Both the position numbers and the translations under genes were made by a program. The notes under the pieces are model-generated. The model did no database searches. It worked only from the letters and a program-made list of their open reading frames with translations, and was not told the DNA's origin. From assembly GCF_964199755.1 (NCBI RefSeq), contig NC_133900.1, positions 74,012,727 through 74,076,726 of the forward strand: a stretch of DNA of 64,000 bases. The letters run 5' to 3'. Positions 14,072 through 28,000 of the stretch are shown in pieces. Within the stretch, counting starts at the first letter, position 1. Every line of letters begins with the position of its first letter. Source of the DNA: Larus michahellis. Its lineage: Eukaryota > Chordata > Aves > Charadriiformes > Laridae.

Positions 14072-17000
14072 TAATCTTATAAAAATATTCTTTCTTTTCA
14101 AATTCAAGTAACATGAAAGAATAATTGAAAACACTAAAACAATTCTACAAAGGAGATTTAGTTTTGACTCATGCATTGCTGTATTGTCTTTTTTAAAATC
14201 TTTTCTTCAGCTAGCCCAGATCCCACTTAGTCACATCAGATTTGGATAGTTTTTATGGGCTTCTCACTGCATGAAGGTGCCTGTGTCAGGGAAGATAAGC
14301 CCCATGTCAACCAAGCACACCTTAAATAGAGACACTGGACTCGGAGTCATGTGGAAAAATTTAATTGAAGTTGGGAGAGGAAGCCCAAGAGAAGGGGAAA
14401 TTGTAGATTGTCTTTCTGTATGGAAGGCTAGATTCTTCCTAGCAAGGACAAGGCAGGGACATATCAAAGATGCAGTAACAGAATTAGGTCCTTTAGATAG
14501 TTCCTACTACAAGATAAAATCCTGATGAGTCTCTGTGTCAGGCTACATTGACTATAAGAGCATAAACTGGAGGAAGACATAACACGGACAGAAAACTAAA
14601 ATCAAGCTGTGGAAGGAAATAGCTTTAAAAAAAATCCTAAGTCTTCAATTCTTTTCAAGTCTGGTCAACATCTCTGTATCATTTGTACTATTCCCTTCAG
14701 TATGAAATTCTCAATTCTTCGAAAAAGTACTCTGTTGGCTATTCTGCAGCTGCTTGTGTCTGCAGTCTGAAATCAATAAAGCAACACCACAGTCTGGCCA
14801 TACTACTCAAAATATACCAGTCAAACTAAGTCACAATTTTCTTCATTCTTTCAGGTTGGATCCAGTTCACTTGACTTTGTTTTTAAATCAATCAGTTAGT
14901 TAAAGATTTTTTTTTATTATTTCTTTTTCTGCTTTCCCTTAATATTTCTCCTTCAAGACTCCTGAAAATGCTTGTCTTTCAGACATCTGTCCTAAATTTG
15001 CCATTGTAAATACTAACACAAAGAATGCATTTCATTTCTTCAACAATTTCAAGCTCTTCAGTGTCTGAATGATTCTTCCCATCTCTGGGAGACGCCTGCT
15101 GTCTTCTCCCTAGAATATCTCTTATTATGGATGCAGTGGAAATTACTCTTTATATGACTTAACCTCACATGTAATTACATTTCCTTTCATTTTCCATCTT
15201 TACCTTCCCTTCACTTTTTGCATTACGATGTCTGCTTCATTCTATAATTTCTACAGTCTTGTCAATACAGCTCTTATTTTCAGATAGTTTGTATGTCCCT
15301 ATTTATATACTTTCTCCCCTGCCCAAGACATAGCAAACATTACTTACAATGAGCGCATATTACCTTTCAATAGTGAGTGTAATTATAATGAGTGCAATTT
15401 GCTTTCAACACATCCCACCTTGCTTGTGTTTCTTCGTTATTTTTTTCTATTTGGATTTTATCCAACTTTTCTGCACTTAGTGTCTTACGGTTTAGATAAG
15501 ATTTTTAAAAATTTTTTACTCATGAATTTTGAAAATATTTAAAAGGGTGTAAGCTATTCAGATGCAAATCATTTTTGCCTATTTTAAGATTTACAATAAC
15601 TGGGGGGCGGGGGGAGGGTTCCGTTGTTATCCTAGGCCTAAAGAACCATTACACTTTTTTGTCACTTACCCCTCAGTTACACTTTGTCCATCATGGAATG
15701 TTGAAACACTAAGAATACAAATACTGCAGATGCATTTATACCTAAATAACATGCTAAACAGTTGTTGTCACCAGGGTACCTCATCATCCTTCCAAAATTA
15801 AATCTTTCTAAACGAGAGGATAACATTTGCTTTATAAGCAGTTCAAAACTATATATGATAATGAGAACATTGCAAATGAAGAGTGTTCTTAACTTTATTT
15901 GCCTATATATTTCAAAGCACTAAACTGAATATTTGAAACCGCCATATCAATATTTAACGTCTTTTTTGGATATCCAAACTAAGACATCCAGTTCTGAAAG
16001 GCATTGAACATTCATATGAGGTCATATGCAGAGAGGCTGAGGTAAAACCTCCTTGCCCTCTACAACTACCTGGAAGGAGGTTGGAGAGAGGTGGGTGTTG
16101 GCCCCTTCTCCCAGGTGAATAATGACAGGACCAGAGGAAATGGTCTGAAGCTGCAGCAGGGGAGGTTTAGATTAGATATTAGGAAGAATTACTTTACTGC
16201 AAGAGTGGTCAGGCACTGGAACAGCCTGCCCAGGGAGGTGGTTGAGTCACCATCCCTAGAGGTATTTAAGAAACGTCTAGATGTGGCACTTCAGGGCATG
16301 CTCTAGTGGCAGAGATTGTAGGCGGGTTTTTTTGTGTGTGTATGGTTGGACTTGATGATCTCAAAGGTCCCTTCCAACCATGAAGATTCTATGATTCTGT
16401 GATTCACAATGCACAAAGACTTAAATAAAAGCTTCATCTAATTAGAGGTGCACTACTCTAATGGGCACTAGTTGGATGCCTTAAATCAGAGGTCACAGGT
16501 TTGGGAAAAGTTGCAAAGCCTCCTTGGCAGACCATGGATAATTAGGGGAATTCCTAAGTTTAGCACTGTGCTCAAGATCCTGATAAGAAACTACTTAAAA
16601 CTCTTCACATCCCTGCATTTGGGGATAAAAAGGTAGCCACAGAATAAATGGACAATTTTTTCAGAACTACCGAGCACCAGCAGACCCCATTCAAATCAAC
16701 AGGGGAGGTTGGGGCTGACTTTTGCTTATTTGGAATTTAAATCTTGAGGCTAGAGAGCTTCTCTACTGAGACCATCTTTTAAGCACATGCTGAAGTGCTT
16801 TCTGGATAGGGATGAATTTAGCGTATGCTCAAGTGTTGTTCTAAATAGCTGCCTTCCCTTTTTAAATGTGTCACTCTGGACCTCTGTACCTCCTTGAGAT
16901 TTAATGTGAGCCAAGGCACATTGTCATCATACTACTGGAAAAATAAAAAGCTTGCTAAAGAGGCATCTATAAATGAAGCAGGTTCCAAATTCTTCATGAC

Positions 17001-18152
17001 AAGAAAAGTGGCGTGAAAGAAATTAAAGTAACACAATGAATGAAGAACAGCTGAGCACCATTTACTCATCTCTGGTTCCTGCTAGGATTCTCTTCAAATG
17101 CACGTATTCCTTTTGTATCTATTGAGGTACATTTGCACAAAATCAAAACAATATTTCAAACTTCCACTCAAACTGACTATTAAAAAGGAACATCATGTAC
17201 ATAATTCATGTCATCTGCCTTTGATTAACTCAAAACTTCTGTTAGGAAAATAGACACAATTCACTTCTGCAACTGTATTAAATAAGTGAAGTATTTTAGG
17301 ATATGGGGATACGAGCAATTTTAAGAGCAATTCCATGCAAAAAAGAAGTTGTCAATAAGCAGCTTATTTTATAAGAATCTCATGGTTCAAAAGCATTTGT
17401 TTCTTAAGTTTCAGGCTTTAGGAGTTTTATTAACAGCTCCTGTATAATCAATGCATTTGGTGCTTCCATCCTGATGTATAGCAACCCAAGTAAGTAAATA
17501 ATAGGACAAATAATACAAATACAGTTAAGAAATGCTTTCTTAGAGCAGAAGGTCTCAAGCATTTTCGTAACTGATTTTGGGTAATCTTTATGGATTATCA
17601 CACACACCTCCTTTCCCCTCAACTATTATTTCTCATGCCATATCGCCATTTCATAACATCCCTAAGGCAGTTACAGAGTTGCTTTTTTCCTGCTAAAACA
17701 ATGTACTGGGGGATTATGTCACTGTGATGGTTCACTTTTACAATCTCACCCCAGCTATTTACCAAACAGCCCAAAGGTTTCTTCACTGATGTACACCAGG
17801 CACCATTTTCCATTGTCTTACAACTAAAACCAAGGTCCTCTTACATGACTAAAGTATTCCTTTTGACCCACCCATTTTGACTATTTATTCACTAGATCAC
17901 TGAAACCCAAATATCTGCAAACCTATTCCCATACTGCATACATTCCATGGTCTGACTTAGCTATATTGCTTAATTGTCCCTTTTATACTACAGCAAAATG
18001 ATTAGCTTATTTATCATCTAAAACATGAAGATTTGTCGTAAGATTTCACAAATTTAATTTTAGCAAACTGTTTTTGCTGTAAAGCATGTTAGCTGTCACA
18101 AAAAAAAGAGAGTACTCTCTCAATACTTTGAAACAAGGTCTTGTCAGTGAGG
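14072..18152. other. CORIN intron 3 between the two ERV-L pieces
   Basis: No retroviral coding sequence lies between the two LTR pieces, so they do not bound a provirus. It contains the CR1 fragment at 16017 and otherwise plain AT-rich DNA. Confidence 0.75.
16017..16404 (+). mobile_element. CR1 LINE 3' fragment with internal deletion
   Basis: This is the last part of ORF2 plus the 3' UTR, same subfamily as the copy at 6020 (shared AGATTAGATATTAGGAAGAA and the T/GT-rich run before ATGGTTGGACTTGATGATC). It ends with ATTCTATGATTCTGTGATTC. Near 16035 about 40 bp are missing compared with the 6020 copy, exactly between two GAGGCTGAGG repeats, so the loss looks like slippage. The remaining frame 16091..16306 encodes only a C-terminal ORF2 remnant. 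Confidence 0.93.
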
Positions 18153-18622
18153 ACTCATGCTGGGGGACTGCAGCCCATAAAGAGGACCCACATGAGAGCT
18201 ACTCTGGAGTAGGAGGGACCTCAGGCTGGGGCAGGGAAGAGGTGTGAGGAGGAAGAAGCAGCAGAGAGGAACTGTTACGAACCAACCACAACCCCCAGTC
18301 CCCATCCACCCTGTGCCACGCACAGCAGTGAGGAGGTAGAGGGGATGGGATTGAAGGAGTGAAGTTGAGCCTGGGAAGAAGGACGGGGTGGGGGGGAAGG
18401 TGTTTTAGTTCTTGTATTTGTTTCTCACCATTCGACTCTATTTTTAATTGGCAATACGTTCAAATAATGAGTCTGGTTTGTACCTGATGGCAATTGGTAA
18501 GTGGTCTCCCATCTTTACCTCAGCCCATGAGCTTTTCCATCTTATTTTCTCCCTCTGTCCTGTTGAAGAAGGGGAGTGAGAGAGCAGCTGGGTGGGCATC
18601 TGGCAGCCACCCAAGGTCAATC
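18153..18622 (+). mobile_element. ERV-L-type LTR fragment, copy 2, nearly identical to copy 1
   Basis: Repeats copy 1 in the same orientation about 4.56 kb further on. Between 18166 and 18457 I count one substitution (TTATGAACC against TTACGAACC) and one indel. Internally it lacks about 14 bases (ATTTTCCCCAGGTC region) present in copy 1, and near the left end it lacks about 16 bases between two short CTGRGGG-like repeats. It also lacks the 5' part of copy 1. It ends near CCACCCAAGGTCAATCC. Sequence outside the shared block is unrelated. Confidence 0.8.
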
Positions 18623-19940
18623 CAAAACAATATTGCCCAGTTAGCTTAAGTATCTGCTTTGAAAATAAAAGGGTTTCTGTCATGATAGACCCTATGTTAA
18701 GTAGAATTAATATTTAAAACTAGTTATTATCCAGAAATTATGTAAAGACAGTAGAAAGTGCTAGATAACTTAGTTTTGAAGATTTCTTCTTACTGATAGG
18801 TAAGTAAATCCTCCATATCTGTGCTGAAGTATGCCACAGCTTTAATGGGTGTGATATAGGAGCACAGAAAAATACAGAAGAACAGGATGGTTCATCCTAT
18901 TTATATTTAGAAAGTATACACATCATTCAAGCGCTGGGACACTCAAGATGTCTTTAAAGCTACTAGGTTTATAAGATCTTTTGCTCAAAATGAGATAACT
19001 CCTTTTTAAACTGCTGAAAGAACACTCTATTTGCACATAAGTTTGGGTTGTTAAATAATTGTGTTGGACTGGACTCCCTTAAAAATGCTAAAAATGCCAC
19101 AACCAAGATTGATAACATACACTTTAAGTTCCTGATGCCTCTGAAAATTAAAGGCAAAGTCAAGCTAAATGGGCTTGTTCAGGACATCTTTTGTAGGCTT
19201 GCTTCTATAAGAAGCCTATGGTTAATTACAGTTTCGTATTCAAAGCATTTTGCTTTGTATCATCTGAAGTGTCTTGAAAACCAAATTTCAGAGAAAAAAA
19301 AGTTTCCACAAATTTTGTAACATCCACACTGATTTTATCTTAAGGAACCTTTTGCCTTTCTAGAACTGCCAAATCCAAAACAGATTAATTCCCAGCTAGC
19401 ATAGGAACAAGTTCATCAGTCATAGAATCATCACTTCCATAACACTTCTCACTTCCTTTGCAACTGACAAACTATTTAGTTGTACCATGGACATAGAAAG
19501 CTCATACCTAAAAGTATCCATTAAGCACTCAGGAAGTGAAGGAAAAGACAATGGGAATACTTAACTCCACATCTGTTGTAAAAGCACAATATTACAAACA
19601 ACTGTCAACAGCAGTGTTACCATTTCTAACAGTCTCTCTGGACAAGACTAAAATGTCATTGAGGAGCTGAGAAATATTTCTGTCTCAAGACTGCCACCAC
19701 AGTCAACAAATTTTTGGTAAACTCTGTGTCTGTAGACGACGCAAAAGAAAAAGTGTGTACAAACAGCAATACCTCCAGTATCAAGATGCAAAAATGATGG
19801 AGGGATGGAAAAAAATGTAAAAAGAAGCTTCTCTTCAACCTGTGAAAAACAGAATTTTATCCTTTGCTAGAACTGAGATCCTCTAAAGTACATTGCAAAA
19901 TGGAAACAAGGATTAAGAAGCACCTAAGTAAGCACTTTCA
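18623..19940. other. CORIN intron 3, unique part
   Basis: AT-rich DNA; nothing recognised. Confidence 0.7.
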
Positions 19941-20775
19941 AGTGCACCCTCAGTAAGTTTGCACCAAATTGGGCAGGAGTGTTGATCTGCTTGATGGGAG
20001 GAAGACTCTACAGAGGGACCTGGACAGGCTGGATTGATGGGCCAAGGCCAACTGTATGAGGTTTAATAAGACCAAGTGCCAGGTCCTGCGTTTCAGTCAC
20101 AACAACCCCAAGCAATGCTACAGCTTGGGGAAGAGTGGCTGGAAAGCTGCCCGGCAGAAAAGGACCTGGGGGTGCTGGTGGATGGCCAGCTTAATATGAG
20201 CCAGCAGTGTGGCCAGGTGGCCGAGAAGGCCAACAGCATCCTAGCCTGTATCAGGAATAGTGTGGCCAGCAGGACTAGGGAAGTGATTGTCCTCCTGTAC
20301 TCAGCACTGGTGAGGCAGCACCTGGAATACTGTGTTCGGTTTTGGATCCCTCGCTACAAGAAAGACGTTGAGGTCCTGAAGTGTGTCCAGAGAAGGGCAG
20401 TGAAGCTGGTGAGGGGTCTGGAGCACAAGCCTTATAAGGAGCGGCTGAGGGGGCTGGCGTTGTTCAGCCTGGAGAAAAGGAGGCTGAGGGGAGACCTTAT
20501 CGCTCTCTACAGCTCCCTGAAAGGAGGGTGTAGCCAGGTGGGGGTCGGTCTCTTTTCCCAAGTAACAGGCGATAGACAAGAGAAAATGACTTCAACTTGC
20601 ACGAGGTGAAGTTTAGATTGGATATTAGGAAAAATTTCTACACCAAAAGGGTTATCAAGTGTTGGAACAGGCTGCCCAGGGAAGTGGCTGAGTTGTCATC
20701 CCTGGAGGTATTTAAAATAAGTAGTGCTGAGGGACATGGTTCAGTGTAACTCGGCAATGTTAGGTTAACGGTTCA
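19941..20775 (+). mobile_element. CR1 LINE copy of another subfamily, broken
   Basis: It starts at the CR1 segment for CTLSKFA, but a small deletion removes the catalytic Asp-Asp that should follow. The frame 20076..20609 then covers the C-terminal ORF2 region ([29 protein letters not shown]), ending at a small deletion near 20570. The 3' part GTGCTGAGGGACATGGTTCAGTG and GTTAGGTTAACGGTT is CR1 3' UTR of a different type from the 6020 and 16017 copies. The terminal tail repeat is missing. It lies antisense to CORIN in intron 3. Confidence 0.9.
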
Positions 20776-23700
20776 AGTGTCTCTATACAGCTTCAATACA
20801 GCACAAAGACACAACCTCGAGAGAAGTATTATTAAGTTCGTTACATTTACACGTGGATAGACATTTGACGAATTCATGTCTCCTGAGAGTTCACACTCAT
20901 ATTTCAGTAATAGCCATGGTAGCCTAAAGATATAAGCAAGGTACTGTCAGAGTAAGTTTCTAACAGAAGGTCATGACTTTTCTTAGGTCAACTGACACAT
21001 TAAGAAAAATATTTCACAAGACAATTGAACTGATGCAATGGCGCAATACCTCTTCCTCTCAACCATGTGTGCTTGCCGTTTCCTTTAGAACAACTTTGGT
21101 GCCAAACCAGCCAAGAGCTAACTTAGCCAGTGTTGGAACTGAGTCAGCTCATTGAGGAGACAGCAAGTATCAGTGCATAAAAAGACGCATACAGCACTGT
21201 ATGGCTCTGAGTAAAGGGAATGGGGCCACCTTCTCAGCACCACTAACCTCCAAACGAAGCCCAGATGACTCATAATAACTTATGTGGGGAAGTGGGAAAC
21301 AAGCTTTTGAACTGCAAACCCCATCTGCAGATCTGAAATAGAAGTCAGACTCCAAGACTAGCTGAAAACAATTGCTCTCATTTAACTTCATTCAGCTAAT
21401 GAATTATACAATTTGAAAGGAATGAGTGATTCTCAACTCCCCCTTGTGCTCCACAGGTACCAAAGGGAGAGGTGATAAGGCTACTGACCACCTGCAGTAG
21501 AGAGAAAAACAATTCATTATCTCACAGGTCACAGAGAGGGGATTAGCCATGAAGGAAATATAGCTCATATTTTAGATCAGAGTTGAAGTGTTATCATAAT
21601 TTTTTTTTAAGGCAATGTGTACCAGCTGCTGTACAGTGGAACGCCACATCCAGTCTGCACCAGACACTTCTTGCTCAGAGCTTAATGCACTCATAAATTC
21701 TAACTCAGTTATTCTCCTGACCAAAGAATACTTGCAGAAGGCTGGATGCTTCATCAAGCCACCTCATTTTTTTGGACACCCACTTCTTTTACCAAGGTGC
21801 TTCCAGATGCTGCACTTCTTGGCTGAGGCACATACTTGCTTCTTTAATCCCTTGGGCAGGCACAGCTAAGAGCAGGTAAACTCATTAGCCAAAGCTGAGG
21901 CTGAACACCTACCCCCCTAGAGGTGTGAGATGGCCTGTATTCCAGATCTGTTTTTTTGATTAGTTGTTTCCTAATTACAGGATTCTTTAGTGAAACTGGA
22001 GGCATATTTCTAAGAACCTACCATTAAATAAACAAAAAGCACAATATGAAATTAATTCTAGGATTAGATCTATCATTAGAGATTATTTTCCATGGCATAT
22101 TAGGTTGGACAGGATTTTGCTATTGTTTTGAAAGATGTGCATGACTTTAGTACTCTTGATAGGCTTTATTTAAAAAAAAAAAAGGGGGACAAAAAAATGG
22201 TAGCTTCCACAGGACCCAGACAGGCATCCAGATGTTTCTGGTTGGTTGTTTTTTTTAACAAATGTGTTTTCAATAAGTGGAAATGAATGCTAGCTTGATT
22301 GACAACATTTAATTATGCACCGATACTGTTATGTTCAAAGCAAGAGAATACAGGGCTTTGTAAAAGACTTACAATAGTTGAGATACTCAACAGGCTATGA
22401 ATAGGTCAGCATAGAAATAGTCTATACCTGAGCTGTCCCAGTTGTCTCTGGTTAGTTACCTTTCTAGAATAGCCAAATTAGTCTTCTGAACTGTTCAATA
22501 AGAAATTAGGATCCTTTTTTCACCAGCCTGTCTCACAATGGTAACTTCTGCCCACCCCACTTTCACACAAATTAACCCAGCAAACCCCTCCCTGTGAAAT
22601 CTGCCCAGAAACTTAGAGCAGAATACAGCCTCACACTTGCTATGCAGAACGCTGCAAGTACATGAAACCCAAGCTTTGCAAACTGCAGTTTCCTGCTTGG
22701 CAGTTTGCAGCTGAAGTTTAAGATCTTGGTGTTGATCTTTAAAGCCCTGGTTAACTAAAGACTAACTAATTACTGGTTTTTATATGGAAAATTGCCAGAA
22801 CTATGTCTTTCAGAGGTACGTATGTGCTTGTTTCATTACAGCATAGATAGTCATTGTTTGTAAATGATCATTTGCATTGGCCAGAAATACTGCAGTCCAG
22901 ATCTTCTGAATTTGATAGCACATCTGGCAAAGTATATGTTGCAGTGCATGATATACAACTTCCTGGGCCCTTTCTTTATTCTTTAAAGTTTTGAAGGTAC
23001 ACACATCCATAACTCAGGACACACACATCATTTAAAGACCAGAACAAAGCTGACCTTGTAGTTATTTCCAAGGAGAGCATATCCCACTCTAAAGTAAACC
23101 ACGCTGCTGAAAGGCCAAAAAGTAAAGATACACGGAATTGCAAAGGGGGGAGGGGGATGATAGTTATTCATAGTACTCATTACAGCGTTAATCCCAACAG
23201 ATACTTGAAGTCTTTTAGATATCTCACAGAGAACATTGTTTCATCAGACCGCATTTGGACAGATGCTAACCTACAAACAAAATAGTTGCAATAAGAAAAG
23301 ACAAATTTATTAAAGGGAATTGAAATCACAAGCTTAGCTAGAGATAAACGTATGAAAGAGTTAGCAACCTCATTACAATTCTCCCAAAAGTATTTGAAGT
23401 TTTTGGCAAGCTTAGAGTTATCCAAAAGCAGCAATGCACCAGGTGATAACAGCTAATAAGCTTTTTCTTCCTTATATAAGTTGTAATAAAAAATCTCTAT
23501 ATTCTATATAAAGAGTAATGACTTTTAAGAATCTTTTAGACTCCAGCTAATACATCTTTTATGTCAGAAGCTTAATGGTTTCCTTGCCAAGCTATGCCCA
23601 TGCACCCATATGAAACAGCAATGGTGGAATAGGCAAACTGATGAAAACCAGATTCTTGCCATCGAATTTAGAGAAAATCCACCATGTGTTTCTCTTGTAA

Positions 23701-24018
23701 GTCACTAATTTTGCCATGTCAACTGCACATTTAATTTTAAATTTCTGCTGGACAAGAAAACCTGAATGGCTCTAATGACTATTTCAACCAGTGAAAAAAA
23801 AAAAAAGCATTTTTTTAACGAGGACTGCATTGACAAAGTTTTAGGGCAGCTTTTTTCACTTTTTTTCTTTAATTTTGAGAGAAAATATAGGCATAGGTGA
23901 GATAAAGAAACAGAAGCTACTGGTGGAAGAGGAAACACTCTCAAGCATGAACTCAAGCACCAGCAAAATTAATAGTTACCATATTAGTCTACTCTTGTTT
24001 GCATTTGCACAAAAAAAC

Positions 24019-24085
24019 CCCACAGCTGAGTGGCTAAACTCCCGGCCTGGGGTTTAGGAGACCACTGTTTATATTCTTGTATGGC
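24019..24085 (+). repeat. Possible second tRNA-like SINE remnant
   Basis: CTGAGTGGCTAAACTCCCGG followed by CCTGGGGTTTAGGAGACCAC has the same word order as the remnant at 43936 (GTGGTTA, gap, GGAGACC, then a TTxAA-like box). Short and diverged; could be chance. Confidence 0.3.
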
Positions 24086-25044
24086 AATCTGAAAAATCAA
24101 AACCATTTTTCCTTCAGGAGAAAATAATGTTTCCACAATGTTTTGAATGTTATTTTTTTTGAGGACAAGAATACCCCTAAAGATCTACCATGGGTCTATT
24201 GCTATTCCTCCTTACATGGGTCTATTCCAACTTTTATGAGTAATTACACATAAATTGAGCTAGAAGACAAAGTGATTTATTAGATCACTGCTTGAGACAC
24301 TGGGGATCAGGGAGATGCAAGCCTATGGTCTGACTTGGGATGCAGTTACAGGATACCTTAACTTCAGTAGAAGAAAAATGTCTTTAGTACGAGCTGCACA
24401 AGGCAGAGAAAGAGAGGCAGGGAATTTCTTGTTTCCGTGCCACATGTGACATATCCCATCCAGCTATCCCCACAGTGGTTCTCATATTGCTCTTTTCTAC
24501 CAAACAGAAAGCTGGGCCAGACTAGTGTTCTGTAGATTCTAGTAGTGGCAGAACACCAAATACAAAGTAGGAGATGCTGAGTAGAAACAAAGAGATTTAT
24601 TTCATGTATAAATTAAGCATAGTTAAATGACAATAGGATAACCTCTAGGCTGAGCAGGGCATTGCAAAGAAATTAAATTGCTCAAAGATGTGCATGAAAC
24701 ATGAAAACACCCAAGAGTCTTCTGCATAGTAAGAATATTTGTTATTTAGGAAAAGAGTAAAAGATGCAAACAAGCAAATATAAATGCTATGTTTTTGAAA
24801 TGCTTAAGAAGTCCTCTGATACAGTGACTCACTTTTGTGAAGGCACTTTTCTACTTCATTCTTCTAAGCAACTGTTTAGGGCTTGGGAGCTTTTTCACCC
24901 TCCCACATATTTGTGCAAGTACAGGGAGGAGCTAAACAGGAACCACATCCACGTTCATTTGGGATGCATGCCTTTTCCTAGCGCTCTGTCAAGCACATTC
25001 AGAATAACCCAGAGGTGGAAAAAACATGTACCTTATTTCTATCC

Positions 25045-25068
25045 TTTACTCAGTTCTTTACTCAGTTC
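25045..25068. repeat. Perfect 12-bp tandem duplication
   Basis: TTTACTCAGTTC occurs twice in succession, intron 3. Confidence 0.95.
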
Positions 25069-28000
25069 TTTTCCCAATGAAAGATGTAGAGGCTCGGTGC
25101 TCTCCCTGGACTCCCCAGCATAGCCTGGAGTTGCACAGCCAGGCAGTTCTTCAGATGAAAGCCTCTGTGGACCACCTCTTCTACCACCAGTGCCATCTCC
25201 TACTAACACATGCGGGTGCTTCAATCTCCTTCTCCACAGCTGCCACTTCCCCTCCTCTCAGAGCAGATGAGGCCTGTGCCTATAGAGGGGTTACTAGACT
25301 GTCTGCTAGGAGAGAAGTATGAGAGACTTGGCACAGAAAAAAAGGGATATTAAATATACGTATGCATAAACATCAGTGAGTGGAAGAAGCAAAATCAGAT
25401 ACTAATACCTCCTGTCCCAGTGCATATTCCATTAGTTTACAGGATGTTTTTCTAGGAAGAATGTCAACCCTTGCTCGCTCTCCTTCCTGTCTCCCCAAAT
25501 CAGCAGTATTACAAAACAGGGAGTCTGCTTCATTTGAAATGAAAACATCCCGCTCAATCTCATACACTTGAGATCTCTCCTGCTTAGTCTCCCACTTTAC
25601 TGACTAACTGCAGCCTACTTTTGTTTCAAAAAGTACCAATAAAATTGTACTGATATTTATCTTGGAACAACATCCTTTATTCTTTAAGATAATTACTATT
25701 TAGTACATGGTTCTTTTTCTGTTAAGCATTGATTGACAGATGAACAGAATATTACCGCATATACTTCTAAATTCCATAAATATACACTACTGAATTTATT
25801 GGTTCACCTAAGACCCCCTTCCTGATGTTTTCACTATCAGAAAACTCTCCAATGAACCATCCTAGTGACTTAGGACCGTGGCCCATGCCTTCAGAAAATA
25901 TTTAAACATGAACTCACACAAACTCAAGTCCCTCAACAGGAAAAACGTGTTCCTTCACTTGATTTCCAACTGAGAGGTAACACAGGATACATTTAACTCA
26001 GAAGGTGACCTTTGGCAGGGGCCAGCATTATATGTTCAAGAAAAATTCTAAGAATTTAGGGAAAATGTAAGGAACAACCACCTAGGAGTATAACAGGATT
26101 TCTGGCAACCTAAAATCTTGAGCCTTCACAAGTCAGAGGTTGCAACTGGACTACTGTGATTAAAAGCCCCCAACAGAACAGCCTCTCATGAAGTTCTCAA
26201 AGCATTTGCATACTTCCTTGTTTTCCCGTCGTTCTGTGGCAATGAGTTCCATGATGTAGCTATGTCTCCTTTTTTTATTTTAATTTACTGATAATAAATA
26301 AAATTTTGAAAAAAGGGGGCACCTACTGATATAATGAAAAGCAGCGAGTAACTGTTCCCTGTTCCATTTCTCCAGGACACTCAAAATGGTATGGATACCT
26401 ACCACAACCACTTACACCTCAGCCAGCTATTTTCCAGGAGGAAAACAGCGTCTTCCTCCTATTTAGTGCCTCCTCACATCTAAGCCATTCCATGTCTCTA
26501 CTGGTCTGGTTGCCTGATGTTTGCCTTTTCCAATTCTACTATTATCTTTCTGAACTTATATGCTGATGTACTGAGATCTTCTGTTTTGTTCTTCACAGAT
26601 CTCATGATGATTCCTAACACTTTGTTTGCCTTCTTGACAGTCAAAGAGCCAGAATGCTGTTTGCAGCAAATTGTCAGGTCTTTTTTTCTGGTGGCAAAGC
26701 TATCTGAGAGTCCAGCATTGTATTACACAGAGTTAGGGGTGATCCCCACTCTCCAGCATTCTTTTGCACCTACTGGCACAAAGTCATGTAAACATTTTAT
26801 CAGACACTCTCTCCACTATGAGACCTTTATGTGATTCCTAGCTATTCATTTTAGACAGATAATTCTGTATTAGCAGAAACGTTACTTGACTATTCACTGC
26901 TTTCCCAGATCAGATAACTCTGTAAGACTCCATCAGTAACCTTCTTCACTGTGGAGCCTAACCATTCATTCTCATTTTTCCTTCTGTCTTTTAATGAGTA
27001 ATTAGTCTGTGAGAAGAGTCTCTTTAAGACTTCTCAGTGAGGGCTCTTGTTAACAGCATTTTAAAAAGCCAAGTATGTTGTATTAACCAGAATTTTCAGT
27101 GACTCCTTCGAAGAACTTTCTAATAGATTTGTGAGGCATTGCTTTCCCTTGTAAAATGAAAGTAAACTTCTTCATCTCTTCCTTATTGCATCATGCATTT
27201 CCATTTACCCACTAATCTATTCTTTAATAGAATTTCTGCCAAAGAACTTCTTTCCGCTTCAAGGACTTTTTATATAATTGATGTCATATGTGCCAAATTT
27301 CATTCCTCTCCAGTTAGTAACTCAGCAATATTTTACTTGTGTTATTTTAAAGTCTTGAGTGAATATCATATAGTCACAATGTTTATCATTTCTCTTATTA
27401 ATGGGTTCTAATGTCTTTTATTGAAGCTGTGGTACACCAGTAAAGCAAATTCAGCGCTAGGGATACTGAAACCACGGCCAAAAACATTACGGACACATGA
27501 ATGCCAGTTCAAATGCGTTTAGAGAATTTTGTCTGGTTGGTTTTGCACTGTCAGTCTCTATGTTGTATGACATATCATTTGTCTTTTAACACCCTGCGTA
27601 AAACCGGCATAAAGTCCAAGTTATGCATGCTCACTGTATCAACAGAAATGCATTCACTTCCCGCATTGAACAAGATGAAACTTGTACTGATGGATGATCT
27701 GCTAGTGTGCACTGATGATGACAGAACACCAGCCTCACTTTTCATTTGGAGATTAATTTCCTTATAAGATAAGCCTAAAAAGCTCAAACCTCCATGTTAG
27801 ATGGGTTCAAAAGTCATTATATAAATTCATGGGAGAACGCTCATCAGGACTCACTGCAGATCACTGGAATCTGCTACCATATAATGTTGAAGTGTCTATT
27901 TATGCTATCCCTAGTTTATTCTTCTTTAGGCATATGCTAATGGTCACAGCTCGGTCCAGACAGTAAGCAAGAGAGACTTAATTTGATCTACTACCACCAT

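Noticed and set aside
13877..14176. Frames of 76-99 codons at the right end of the first LTR piece
   Set aside because: They lie in LTR sequence and are not retroviral genes.
14072..18152. Region between the two ERV-L pieces as a provirus interior
   Set aside because: No gag, protease, polymerase or integrase motif on either strand.
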